From: Intestinibacillus sp964580155
GTDB taxonomy: Bacteria; Bacillota; Clostridia; Oscillospirales; Butyricicoccaceae
Length of the DNA stretch: 36,193 bases
Reading direction: 5' to 3'
Assembly (NCBI GenBank): GCA_964580155.1
Contig: CAZOJP010000020.1
Location: forward strand, 1-36,193
Part shown: in pieces, positions 15,824 through 23,419 of the stretch
Numbering within the stretch: the first letter of the stretch is position 1
Layout: every line of letters starts with the position of its first letter
Translations under genes and position numbers: made by a program
The notes under the pieces: generated by a model
Told to the model about the DNA's origin: nothing
What the model saw: the letters and a program-made list of their open reading frames with translations, nothing else
Databases searched by the model: none

Positions 15824-15829
15824 ATTATA
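15824..15829 (-). promoter_or_regulatory. -10 element for the ABC-F gene
   Basis: A perfect TATAAT on the minus strand (15829-15824), 35 bases before the start codon. A -35 match is weak (TTACAA with a 16-base spacer). Confidence 0.55.
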
Positions 15830-15891
15830 CCATAGAACGGGCCTTTTGTAAGGTGGATTCCCCAAAATTTGTAGAAAGTTTTGCATCTTGC

Positions 15892-15920
15892 TTGCAAGCG
15901 GACATGGGGTGTATTATACT
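15892..15920 (+). promoter_or_regulatory. Promoter for the nitroreductase-sirtuin genes
   Basis: TTGCAA (15892-15897) and TATACT (15915-15920) with a 17-base spacer, 50 bases before the nitroreductase ATG. Confidence 0.75.
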
Positions 15921-15969
15921 AAATACAGATGCAAACATCGTCACACCTACGGACGGGAGGTCAATCGTT

Positions 15970-16491
15970 ATGAACGAAACACTCAAGGTCATTCGCGAGC
16001 GCCGGACAACGCGCGCGTTCAAGCCTGCGCAGCTGCCGCTGGATACGGTCGAGCGCATCCTTGAAGCGGGCACCTGGGCGCCGAGCGGCATGGGGCGGCA
16101 GGGCTGGCACTTTGTCGCGATACATTCCGCGGAAAAATCACTCGCGCTCGCGCAGCTCGTGGCGCAGGCGGATAACCGCGACGCGGATTATAATTTTTAC
16201 GGCGCGCCGACCATGATTCTGGTGTCCTGCACGCGCGGGCATGTGCACGCCTTCCTCGATGGGGGCGCGGCCATGCAGAATATGCTGCTCATGGCGCAGT
16301 CGCTCGGTGTGGGCTCGTGCTGGATCAATCAGGTGCGCGCAACCTGCGAGCAGCCTGCGGTGCGCGCGATGCTGCACACGCTCGGCGTGCCGGATGACCA
16401 CGAGGTCGTCGGCTCGATCGCGCTCGGTTATATCGCGAAGGAATCCCCGGCGAAGCCGCGCAAGGAAGGGCTTATTACAATCGTGGAATGA
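15970..16491 (+). CDS. Nitroreductase family protein
   Basis: A 173-residue FMN-dependent oxidoreductase of the nitroreductase superfamily. The N-terminal RERRTTRAF motif, APSGMGRQGWHF near residue 38 and MLLMAQSLGVGSCWI near residue 102 form the FMN-binding core, and GSIALGYIAKE near the end is also typical. The natural substrate cannot be inferred; members reduce quinones, nitro compounds or flavins. The GGGAGG site is 9 bases before the ATG at 15970. The sirtuin gene begins 27 bases after its stop, so they are probably co-transcribed. Confidence 0.92.
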   Translation: MNETLKVIRERRTTRAFKPAQLPLDTVERILEAGTWAPSGMGRQGWHFVAIHSAEKSLALAQLVAQADNRDADYNFYGAPTMILVSCTRGHVHAFLDGGAAMQNMLLMAQSLGVGSCWINQVRATCEQPAVRAMLHTLGVPDDHEVVGSIALGYIAKESPAKPRKEGLITIVE

Positions 16492-16518
16492 CCGTCGCGG
16501 CGAAGGAGGCAGGGCAGC

Positions 16519-17235
16519 ATGGAGGACAGCATCAAAACACTGAAAACATGGGTGCACGGCAGCGGCAACATCGTCTTTTTCGGCGGCGCGGGTGTGTCGA
16601 CCGAGAGCGGCATACCGGATTTTCGCTCGGTTGACGGGCTGTATCATCAGCACTATGCGCATCCGCCCGAAACCATTCTGAGTCACACGTTCTTTACGCA
16701 GCACACCGCGGAATTTTATGATTTCTATCACGATAAGATGCTCGCGCTCGACGCAAAGCCCAACGCTGCGCACAAAAAGCTCGCCGAGTGGGAGCGCGCG
16801 GGCAAGCTGCGCGCCGTCGTGACGCAGAACATTGACGGGCTGCATCAGGCGGCGGGCAGCAAGAGCGTGTACGAGCTGCATGGCTCGGTGCACCGCAACT
16901 ATTGCACGCGCTGCCACAAGCTCTATGATGCCGCATTTATCAAGCGGGCGCAGGGGGTTCCGCTTTGTGCGTGCGGCGGACTCATCAAGCCCGACGTCGT
17001 GCTGTATGAGGAGGGACTGGACGAGCGCACCGTTGCGCGCAGCATCGAGGCCATCCGCAGCGCGGATATGCTCATCATCGGCGGCACCTCGCTCGTCGTC
17101 TATCCTGCGGCGGGGCTGATCAACTATTATCGCGGCAGCAAGCTCGTGCTTGTCAACAAGCAGCCGACCTCCGCGGACAGCCGCGCCGATCTTGTGCTGC
17201 ACGGGGCGATCGGCGAGATTTTTGCGCAGTTGTAA
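16519..17235 (+). CDS. cobB: NAD-dependent protein deacylase (sirtuin)
   Basis: A 238-residue Sir2-family enzyme that removes acyl groups from lysines using NAD. The NAD-binding GGAGVSTESGIPDFRS (residues 22-37), TQNIDGLHQAAGS near residue 97 and the catalytic His in ELHGSVHRNYC near 117 are present. The zinc site is formed by CTRC and CACGG, and GGTSLVVYPA near 190 completes the fold. Downstream of GIPDFRS it has HYAHPPETILS in place of the Ala-Tyr-Arg region of class III deacylases, so substrate class is unclear. An AAGGAGG site precedes the ATG by 9 bases. Ends at an intrinsic terminator. Confidence 0.95.
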   Translation: MEDSIKTLKTWVHGSGNIVFFGGAGVSTESGIPDFRSVDGLYHQHYAHPPETILSHTFFTQHTAEFYDFYHDKMLALDAKPNAAHKKLAEWERAGKLRAVVTQNIDGLHQAAGSKSVYELHGSVHRNYCTRCHKLYDAAFIKRAQGVPLCACGGLIKPDVVLYEEGLDERTVARSIEAIRSADMLIIGGTSLVVYPAAGLINYYRGSKLVLVNKQPTSADSRADLVLHGAIGEIFAQL

Positions 17236-17243
17236 ACTTTTTG

Positions 17244-17273
17244 AGAAAAGCCGTTTTTCGGCTTTTCTTTTTG
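17244..17273 (+). terminator. Intrinsic terminator of the sirtuin gene
   Basis: AGAAAAGCCG (17244-17253) pairs with CGGCTTTTCT (17259-17268) around TTTTT and is followed by T residues to 17273. Confidence 0.9.
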
Positions 17274-17346
17274 CGTGTTTTCGTGTATGCTGAAATCGAA
17301 ATCATCCCAAAAGCAAGGAAACCGATTACAGAAACAGGAGGGCACT

Positions 17347-17853
17347 ATGTCAGAGCAAACCGGCTGCCGCGCGGGCGGCTGTGCACAAAACGATTGCGGC
17401 GCGCACGAGGACGGCGGCTGCGGCGGCTGCGGACTGTGCTGCGGCAAAACCGAGCCGATCAAACTCGATACGCCGCGCAAGGAGTTCCTGGTCGAGCTGG
17501 AGACGCACGGCTATCTGCCCGTCACGCGGTTCGTGCGCACGAGCAGCGTGTCGGACGAGGTATATGCGGTCGCGCTCGAACCGGTCTACCTATCCTCCAC
17601 CGGCGATATGCTCGAAACGGTGCGCGAAACCGGCGCATTTCTGTCCGCGATGGCGCAGGAGGGGCTGATCTCGCTCGACTACGGCGAGCCGCTCGACGGC
17701 TATCCTTACCTTGAATATACGACCTCCGCGCTTTATCAGGCGTTCGTCAAGGCGACGCGGCGCGGCGGAGACTGCGAGGGCGACACCCCCTATCTGGAGC
17801 TGGGCAGCATTGCGCCGACTGCAAAGGGGCGTTTGTCCCTGACGGTATCCTAA
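17347..17853 (+). CDS. Protein of unknown function with a Cys-rich N-terminus
   Basis: A 168-residue protein not recognised. The first 35 residues hold eight Cys and are Gly-rich (spaced as CRAGGC, NDC, then GGCGGCGLCCGK), suggesting a metal or Fe-S binding motif. The rest (residues 40-168) is an acidic alpha/beta domain with LETHGYLPVTRFVRTSSVSD and a C-terminal strand GRLSLTVS, without membrane segments. An AGGAGGG site precedes the ATG at 17347; the frame is open 24 codons upstream, into the sirtuin terminator, so that start is unlikely. Its TAA stop is part of the CTAA target duplication of a small mobile element lying immediately downstream; the empty-site sequence would keep the same stop, so the gene is not truncated. 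Confidence 0.75.
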   Translation: MSEQTGCRAGGCAQNDCGAHEDGGCGGCGLCCGKTEPIKLDTPRKEFLVELETHGYLPVTRFVRTSSVSDEVYAVALEPVYLSSTGDMLETVRETGAFLSAMAQEGLISLDYGEPLDGYPYLEYTTSALYQAFVKATRRGGDCEGDTPYLELGSIAPTAKGRLSLTVS

Positions 17854-18025
17854 GGCAACACCGCCCAAAGAACATCTGTCGCCTGAAGCGCGGACTTGCG
17901 TGCATCTTTTCTGTCATACTTCACAAAAATCCTCGCAAATACATCCAGTATTCGCTGCGGTTTTTGTTTCGTCTGACAAAAAATCTGACGGTGCAATTCC
18001 ACGCTTCGCTTTGTGCGGTGTTGCC
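17854..18025. mobile_element. MITE-like element, 172 bp
   Basis: The ends are inverted: 17854-17870 (GGCAACACCGCCCAAAG) against the complement of 18009-18025, 16 of 17 bases matching. The element is flanked on both sides by CTAA (17850-17853 and 18026-18029), which looks like a 4-bp target duplication. It is too short for a transposase and holds only an uninformative open frame. Inside is a direct repeat, TCTGAC, flanking AAAAAA. The source transposase family is unknown. Confidence 0.75.
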
Positions 18026-18046
18026 CTAAGGCCCGATAAAGAGAAC

Positions 18047-18083
18047 AAACCACCGGCTGCGCGCAATGCGCTGCCGGTGGTTT
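18047..18083 (-). terminator. Intrinsic terminator of the GNAT gene
   Basis: AAACCACCGGC (18047-18057) pairs with GCCGGTGGTTT (18073-18083). In the minus direction the stem is followed by a T-rich stretch (TTTGTTCTCTTT). Confidence 0.75.
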
Positions 18084-18086
18084 GCG

Positions 18087-18581
18087 TTATACGCGTTTTT
18101 CAAACAGATAATCGTTCATAACATAGCCGCCGCCGATGTCGACGTCCTGCGTGCCGACATTGGTAAAGCCCATGCGCTCGTAGCTGCGGATGGAGGCGGC
18201 GTTGCCGCGGTTCACCGTGAGCCACACGCGCGACAGACCCGCGCCGCGCGCCCAGCCCTCAACGAAGGCCATCACGTCGCGCCCGACGCGGTTGCCGCGG
18301 CAGTCGCGTCGCACATAGAGCTTGCTGAGGAAAAGCGCGCCGTCTTTGATCTGGATGCCGAGATAGCCCGCGGTCGCGCCGTTCAGCCGCAGAAAAAAAT
18401 AGCGATAACCTTCCTGCGCAAGCTGCCGGCGCAGGGGGGCTTCGCTTTGAAAGCGTGTGAGCATATAGGTGATTTGCTCCGCGCCGAGCAGCGGCATATA
18501 GTATTCGGTCCAAATTTCGCGGGCGAGCGCGGCAAGCACGGCGATGTCCTCGTCCGTGTGCACCTCGGTGAAGGTTGTCAT
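18087..18581 (-). CDS. GNAT family N-acetyltransferase
   Basis: A 164-residue acetyltransferase of the Gcn5-related group. The acetyl-CoA binding core is clear: LSKLYVRRDCRGNRVGRDVM (near residues 86-105, with the Arg-x-x-Gly-x-Gly/Val loop), VWLTVNRGNAASIRSYERMG near 120-140 and the C-terminal YVMNDYLFEK. N-terminal residues EIWTEYYMPLLGAEQITYML resemble GNAT proteins annotated as ribosomal-protein or small-molecule acetyltransferases; the substrate is unknown. The start ATG at 18581 has AAAGGATG upstream. The frame is open much further upstream, but only antisense to the next gene. It is divergent from the CpXC gene. Confidence 0.9.
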   Translation of the reverse strand: MTTFTEVHTDEDIAVLAALAREIWTEYYMPLLGAEQITYMLTRFQSEAPLRRQLAQEGYRYFFLRLNGATAGYLGIQIKDGALFLSKLYVRRDCRGNRVGRDVMAFVEGWARGAGLSRVWLTVNRGNAASIRSYERMGFTNVGTQDVDIGGGYVMNDYLFEKRV

Positions 18582-18704
18582 AGGGATCATCCTTTCTGCT
18601 TTTGTGGTTTTTATCATTGTAGCGCGGAAAAGCGCAAAAGACAAGGGGCGAAATCTGCGCACAAAATTGCGCGGATTGCGCTTCTTTTTTGCGGATGTAT
18701 GTGG

Positions 18705-18710
18705 TATAAT
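18705..18710 (+). promoter_or_regulatory. Extended -10 promoter element for the CpXC gene
   Basis: TGGTATAAT, an extended -10, ends at 18710. The -35 is weak, as expected for an extended -10 promoter. It is 60 bases before the start codon. Confidence 0.65.
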
Positions 18711-18770
18711 ATTAACTAATTGGGTCGCTGTCGGCCCATGAAGGTCCGATACAGGGAGGAACATTCCGCT

Positions 18771-19400
18771 ATGGCAAAGCAGCGACTCGAAAATTTCACA
18801 TGCCCGCACTGCAAAAATGCGCGTCCGCGTCCGGTTTTGGAGCATATCAACGTGGACCTCGCGCCCGAAATGCGGGAAAAAGTACAAGATCTGTCTTGCT
18901 TTGAGTGGCGCTGCCCGATTTGCGGCAAAACGACGCTGGTGCTCGATCCCTGCCTGTATCACGACATGTCCAACCAGTTTATGGTCTGGCTGTGGACGGA
19001 GGAGGGCGACACACCCGATGCCTCCGGTTTTGATCCGCTGACCGGCTATACGCTGCGCCGCGTGGACAGTCCGAACGCTTTTCGCGAGAAAATCGCGATT
19101 TTGGAATGCGGACTGGATGACCGCGCGATCGAAATCATGAAGCTGCTGCTTGCGATGCAGCTGCAGCGCAGTGGGGACATTGTCGACCTGCTGTTTCACG
19201 CGTATGACGAGCGCACCGCGACATTCCGTTTCGTGGCCGTGCTGTCCGACGGGTCGGAGCAGTATGCCGCAATGCAGGGCGACACCTATGCGCGCATTCA
19301 GCGCGATGTGTCGGAACGCCTGTTTACACCGGCGAAGGATTTTATCAAGATCGACATCGATTGGGCGACCGAAGCGCTCACACTGCTGCACGACGCATAA
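18771..19400 (+). CDS. CpXC domain-containing protein
   Basis: A 209-residue protein whose N-terminal part has two zinc-finger-like pairs, CPHC near residue 10 and CPIC near residue 46, the pattern of the CpXC family (Pfam PF14353), whose function is not known. The rest is an alpha/beta domain with a long helical stretch (ALAxAIEIMKLLLAMQLQ region near residue 120). No membrane segment or signal peptide. The ATG at 18771 follows AGGGAGG with a long 12-base spacing; the open frame extends upstream but only past the promoter's -10. Ends at an intrinsic terminator shared with the convergent permease gene. Confidence 0.82.
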   Translation: MAKQRLENFTCPHCKNARPRPVLEHINVDLAPEMREKVQDLSCFEWRCPICGKTTLVLDPCLYHDMSNQFMVWLWTEEGDTPDASGFDPLTGYTLRRVDSPNAFREKIAILECGLDDRAIEIMKLLLAMQLQRSGDIVDLLFHAYDERTATFRFVAVLSDGSEQYAAMQGDTYARIQRDVSERLFTPAKDFIKIDIDWATEALTLLHDA

Positions 19401-19428
19401 AAAACTCCCTCGCAATGAGGGAGTTTTG
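19399..19428. terminator. Bidirectional terminator between the CpXC and permease genes
   Basis: AAAACTCCCTC (19401-19411) pairs with GAGGGAGTTTT (19417-19427) around GCAAT, between two convergent genes. Confidence 0.9.
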
Positions 19429-19445
19429 TGCCGAAGCGGCGCGTA

Positions 19446-20294
19446 TCAGAGCAAGGGGAAAAGAACCTGCACCAGCGTGCCGCCGACCACCGCGACGAGA
19501 TACGTCGCGCCGACGATGCGCAGCGCGTCCTTGCGGGAGCTGCCCTCACCGAAGAGCAGCACATAGCCGAAGCCCGCGCCGGTCGACAAGCCTGCGATCA
19601 CCGCGCCGAAGCTGATCGTGCCGCTGAGAAAGAGCTGCGTCAGCAGCACCGAGATCGCGCAGCCCGGGATGAGTCCGATGACCGCGCAGAGCGCCGGCTG
19701 GAGCAGACTGCCCGAAAGCAGCACGTGGGACAGCGTGTCCTCACCGACCAGATAGACTGCCGTATTGATGACAAGCATCGTGACGAGCAGGAACAGCGTG
19801 GTCTTGAAGGTGCGTCCGACGATTGCGCCGAGCGCGGAGGTGCCGCAGCAGGAGCAGCCGTCCCCGTCAATCTCAATCTCTTCGCCGCGCACCACATCGC
19901 GCCGGAACAGCGTCCACTGCAGGATGTAGCCGCCCACGGCCGCCAGCACAATCTTGCACACGACGAGAAGCGCGACGTTGCGCCCCGCGTCGGGGTAGGC
20001 CAGCATGAGCGGAATCGCCTCGTCCGAGGTGGAGACGAACACCGCAACGAGCGTTGCCGGCGCAAGCCAGCCGCTGTTGTACAGTGTCGCCGCCGCGGCG
20101 GAAAATCCGCACTGCGGCACAGAGCCGGCCAGCGCCCCGAAGAACGGACCGAGATGCTGCGCCTGTTCGAGCATGCGCGGCGCGGATCGCAGCCGGGTTT
20201 CGATCAGATAGAGCAGGGCATACACGCCGAGCAGGATCGGCACGGTCTTGAGAATATCCAGACAGGATTCGAGTAATACATCAACCAAAGTCAT
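19446..20294 (-). CDS. Putative heavy-metal/manganese exporter (ArsP_2-like, 10TM family)
   Basis: A 282-residue membrane protein with about eight hydrophobic segments. The motif FFGALAGSVPQCGFSAAAATLYNSG near residue 50-75 (only the core PQCGFS is diagnostic) matches the putative heavy-metal exporter family PF11449. A second half-repeat, ALCAVIGLIPGCAISVLLTQ, near residue 200 shows the internal duplication. The cytoplasmic loop between the halves carries DGDGCSCCGTS, a possible metal-sensing or metal-binding site. The substrate is not proven; annotations in this family range from arsenic to manganese. A Fur-like box overlaps its promoter, suggesting metal-dependent control. The RBS GAGG is only 3-4 bases from the ATG. 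Confidence 0.8.
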   Translation of the reverse strand: MTLVDVLLESCLDILKTVPILLGVYALLYLIETRLRSAPRMLEQAQHLGPFFGALAGSVPQCGFSAAAATLYNSGWLAPATLVAVFVSTSDEAIPLMLAYPDAGRNVALLVVCKIVLAAVGGYILQWTLFRRDVVRGEEIEIDGDGCSCCGTSALGAIVGRTFKTTLFLLVTMLVINTAVYLVGEDTLSHVLLSGSLLQPALCAVIGLIPGCAISVLLTQLFLSGTISFGAVIAGLSTGAGFGYVLLFGEGSSRKDALRIVGATYLVAVVGGTLVQVLFPLL

Positions 20295-20312
20295 TTACCT
20301 CGCGTACATTAG

Positions 20313-20328
20313 AATGATTCTCATTATA
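20313..20328 (-). promoter_or_regulatory. Fur/MntR-like operator overlapping the permease -10
   Basis: AATGATTCTCATT (20313-20325) is an inverted repeat, AATGA-N3-TCATT, close to the core of the Fur box. The minus-strand TATAAT (20328-20323) overlaps its right arm, 30 bases before the permease start. A bound repressor would block the -10. Confidence 0.6.
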
Positions 20329-20390
20329 GCATAGCGCGGCTTGATGTGCAAGCGCGTCTTTTGATGTGCGCGTCAAACGAAGGAGTCACC

Positions 20391-22115
20391 ATGAAATTTA
20401 ACCAACTCAATATCAGCGAGCCCATCCTCAAGGCACTCGAGGAGGTCGGCTATCAGGAGCCGACACCCATCCAGCAGCAGGCGATTCCGCCGGTGCTTGA
20501 CGGGCGCGACGTGCTGGGCTGCGCGCAGACCGGAACGGGAAAGACCGCCGCGTTCGCAGTGCCGATTTTGCAAAATCTCGGCCGCCCGCGCGAAAAGCAG
20601 GCGAAGGGCCGTCCGATTCGTGCGCTCATCCTGACACCGACCCGCGAGCTTGCGCTGCAAATCTTCGAGAACTTCGAGCAGTACGGCAGGCACACCCAGC
20701 AGACGAGCGCGGTCATCTTCGGCGGCGTATCCCAGGTGCCGCAGGTCGAGCAGCTCAAGCGCGGTGTCGATGTGCTCATCGCGACCCCGGGACGGCTGTG
20801 GGATCTGATGGGACAAAAGCAGGTATCGCTGAGCGCGGTGGAGTGCTTTGTGCTCGACGAGGCGGACCGCATGCTCGATATGGGCTTTTTCCCCGATGTC
20901 AAGCGCATCATCCGCACGCTGCCCGAAAAGCGTCAGACGCTGCTGTTCTCCGCGACGATGCCGCCCGAAATTCAGGGGCTGGCGGACAGCCTGCTGACCG
21001 ATCCCGTCCACATCGCGGTCACGCCCACGGCGACACCGGTCGAGGCGATCGGCCAGAGCGTGTATATGGTCGACCGCTGCAACAAGCGCGCGCTGCTGAC
21101 CCATGTCATCCGCGCGCGCGGCGCAGAGCAGACGCTGGTGTTTACGCGCACCAAGCACGGCGCGGACCGCGTTGCGCGCGAGCTCAAAAAGAACGGCATT
21201 TCCGCCGATTCCATCCACGGAGACAAGTCGCAGGGCGCGCGCCAGCGTGCGCTGGGCGACTTTAAAGCAGGGCGCGTCCGCGTGCTTGTCGCAACCGATA
21301 TTGCCGCGCGCGGCATCGACATCAGCGGCCTGCCGCTTGTCATCAACTTTGACCTGCCCGAAATTCCGGAAACCTACGTCCACCGTATCGGCCGCACCGG
21401 CCGCGCGGGCATGGAAGGCACGGCAATCTCCTTTTGCGATGGGGCGCAGACGAGCTACCTCATCGACATTGAGGAGCTGACCGGCAGACGCATCGAGGAA
21501 GTCGAGGAGCATCCCTTCCCGATGACCGGGGAGCAGCCTGCCGAGCCCGAGCGCAAGCCCGAGCAGCGCCGCAAAACGGGCGGCGAGCGCCGTCCGCGCC
21601 GCGATGCGCCGCGCACACAGCCCAAAAAGCCCGCGACTCCGCCGCAGGAGAAAAAGCTGCCCGCAGAAAAGCGCGCGCCGCGCCCCGAGGGGGAGCAGTC
21701 CGCCGCCCGTCCGGCGCGTCCGGCGCAGAGTCAGCCTGCACAGCCGCAGCGCGCAAAGCCTGCGCAGCCCAAGCGCGTACAAAGTGAGCCGCCGCAGACC
21801 GGAAACACCGCAAAGCCTGCGCAGCCGCGCAAGGCAGGCAGCCGCGGCGGTGCGCGCGGCGGCAGACGCGTCATCGACAACGACCGCGCACAGTCGCAGA
21901 CCAAGCCGCTGCCTGCACGCGAGCTGTCTGCATCGCTGCGCGAGCGCATTGCCGCAAAGGTCGCATCCGTGATGGGCAAGCAGCCGCAGAGCGTGCCGGT
22001 GGCTGAAGTCATTCCGGCCGAGAGCGAGGAAAAGGCTGCCGTGAAGCGCCGTCACCGCGGCGGCAGAGGCCGTGGCAAAAAGACGGACGATACAGGAAAC
22101 AAAACGCAGGAATAA
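20391..22115 (+). CDS. DEAD-box ATP-dependent RNA helicase (RhlE/CshA-like)
   Basis: A 574-residue RNA helicase. The Q motif (GYQEPTPIQQQAIPPVL near residue 20), Walker A AQTGTGKT near 44, PTRELALQ near 84, TPGR near 131, DEAD near 155, SAT near 186 and HRIGRTGRAG near 328 are in order. After the core (about residue 375) comes a 200-residue low-complexity tail rich in Pro, Ala, Gln, Lys and Arg, ending in RHRGGRGRGKK, which probably binds RNA. Roles in cold adaptation, ribosome assembly or mRNA decay are typical of the family. The ATG at 20391 follows GAAGGAG; the frame is open 15 codons further upstream. Confidence 0.95.
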   Translation: MKFNQLNISEPILKALEEVGYQEPTPIQQQAIPPVLDGRDVLGCAQTGTGKTAAFAVPILQNLGRPREKQAKGRPIRALILTPTRELALQIFENFEQYGRHTQQTSAVIFGGVSQVPQVEQLKRGVDVLIATPGRLWDLMGQKQVSLSAVECFVLDEADRMLDMGFFPDVKRIIRTLPEKRQTLLFSATMPPEIQGLADSLLTDPVHIAVTPTATPVEAIGQSVYMVDRCNKRALLTHVIRARGAEQTLVFTRTKHGADRVARELKKNGISADSIHGDKSQGARQRALGDFKAGRVRVLVATDIAARGIDISGLPLVINFDLPEIPETYVHRIGRTGRAGMEGTAISFCDGAQTSYLIDIEELTGRRIEEVEEHPFPMTGEQPAEPERKPEQRRKTGGERRPRRDAPRTQPKKPATPPQEKKLPAEKRAPRPEGEQSAARPARPAQSQPAQPQRAKPAQPKRVQSEPPQTGNTAKPAQPRKAGSRGGARGGRRVIDNDRAQSQTKPLPARELSASLRERIAAKVASVMGKQPQSVPVAEVIPAESEEKAAVKRRHRGGRGRGKKTDDTGNKTQE

Positions 22116-22149
22116 TACGTCTAAAGAGCAATGAACAAACAAAAGAAAG

Positions 22150-22177
22150 GGCGGACACCGCGCAGACGGCGTCCGCC
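22150..22177. other. GC-rich hairpin between the helicase and glycosidase genes
   Basis: GGCGGAC (22150-22156) pairs with GTCCGCC (22171-22177), continued by CCG/CGG after one mismatch, loop CGCAGA. There is no T run on the plus side, so it is not a standard terminator of the helicase gene; it ends 5 bases before the next ribosome binding site and may limit its access. Confidence 0.45.
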
Positions 22178-22195
22178 TAACCGGGAGGTCGGGAT

Positions 22196-23365
22196 ATGAA
22201 CCGCGCGGCAAAGTTTGGTCTGGGCATGCTGACAACGCTGCTGTTCGGGCTGACGATTCTTTATCCGTTTTGCCTGTATACACACAATCCTGTGGTCGCC
22301 AAATGGCGCACCCTCTATATCGAAACGGCGATGTCCACGCTCAGCCATCAGTGGCTCGCGACCACGTTTATTCCGCAGAGCATCATCGACGAGGTGATGA
22401 AAACCCGCTACGAATCGCAGGAGCTGCAAGAGGGCAAGCAGAGCCAGTGGGATGCGTCCGGAGAGACCGTGCAGCAGCGGGTCGAGGGCTACACCGACGA
22501 GCAGCAGCGGTTTTTTGCGCTGTTTGACGAGCTGGAGCGCGACAGCTTTCTGGCATTCGTCGCGGAGCACCCCGATGCGGTCGCGGACGGGTATGACCGC
22601 ATAGACATCGACCACTGCGGCCGCAAGGATCGCCGAACCGGCATCAAAACGACGCAGGGAGACGATGTGCGCGCCATCAACGCGCAGTCGGGCATCCTCA
22701 TCGTCGAGGTCAAGAGCGACGAGTACAACGGCCGTCTGGCATTCGTCAAGGACGCGTCGCGCGTTTCGGTCGGCACGACAAAGGCGCTGTTCAGCCACGG
22801 TCAGTTTGTGCGCAACATCGCGGAGCGCTATGACGCGCTGCTCGCCACGAACGCCTCGGGATTTGAAGATCCGGAGGGTAACGGCAACGGCGGCACGCCT
22901 TACGGCTTCGTCAAGTCGCAGGGCAGCAGAAAGCGCGGCGCGGTCGGCGGCGCGTACAAAATCATCGGCTTTGACGACCAGCACCACCTGCGCATCGGCC
23001 GATTCCAAGATACCGTGCAGTTTCGGGATGCGGTTGAGTTCACGCCCGCGCTCATCATCGATGGGGAGCGGCTTGTCAAAGACTCGGCCGGGTGGGGATT
23101 GCAGCCCCGCAGCGCAATCGGGCAAAAGGAAGACCAGACGGTCATGCTGCTCGTCGTGGACGGCAGACAGCCCGGTCACAGTCTGGGCTGCACGGTCAAC
23201 GACTGCGCGGAAATCTTTGAGCGATACGGCGCGGTGCAGGCCGCCAATCTGGACGGCGGATCCTCCTCGATCATGTACTATAACGGTCGGGAAATCACAC
23301 GTCCGACCACGGCAAGCATGAACGAGGAAGGGCGCTATCTGCCCGATGCGTTTATCGTTACATAA
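22196..23365 (+). CDS. Phosphodiester glycosidase family protein, membrane-anchored
   Basis: A 389-residue protein with one N-terminal membrane segment (residues 7-27, LGMLTTLLFGLTILYPFCLY) and an extracellular part. The C-terminal half (about 180-389) is a NAGPA-like domain (phosphodiester glycosidase, PF09992) with AFVKDASRVSVG, TPALIIDGERL near residue 286 and the hallmark ANLDGGSSSIMYYNG near residue 355. Related proteins remove GlcNAc-phosphodiester caps or act in cell-wall and exopolysaccharide turnover; the substrate here is unknown. The middle region (60-150) is unassigned and acidic. GGGAGG precedes the ATG by 7 bases. Ends at a strong terminator. Confidence 0.87.
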   Translation: MNRAAKFGLGMLTTLLFGLTILYPFCLYTHNPVVAKWRTLYIETAMSTLSHQWLATTFIPQSIIDEVMKTRYESQELQEGKQSQWDASGETVQQRVEGYTDEQQRFFALFDELERDSFLAFVAEHPDAVADGYDRIDIDHCGRKDRRTGIKTTQGDDVRAINAQSGILIVEVKSDEYNGRLAFVKDASRVSVGTTKALFSHGQFVRNIAERYDALLATNASGFEDPEGNGNGGTPYGFVKSQGSRKRGAVGGAYKIIGFDDQHHLRIGRFQDTVQFRDAVEFTPALIIDGERLVKDSAGWGLQPRSAIGQKEDQTVMLLVVDGRQPGHSLGCTVNDCAEIFERYGAVQAANLDGGSSSIMYYNGREITRPTTASMNEEGRYLPDAFIVT

Positions 23366-23371
23366 TGACAG

Positions 23372-23418
23372 AAAAACGGTGTCCCACCTGTGTGCAGGAA
23401 AGGGACACCGTTTTTTTT
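23372..23418. terminator. Terminator between the glycosidase and DUF4830 genes
   Basis: AAAAACGGTGTCCC (23372-23385 region) pairs with GGGACACCGTTTTT (23402-23415) and a T run to 23418. A small inner hairpin (CCTG/CAGG) lies in the loop. It can serve both convergent genes. Confidence 0.92.
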
Positions 23419-23419
23419 A

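Noticed and set aside
17854..18025. A short minus-strand gene inside the MITE-like element
   Set aside because: The 67-codon frame runs from outside the element across both inverted ends, has no ribosome binding site and resembles nothing.
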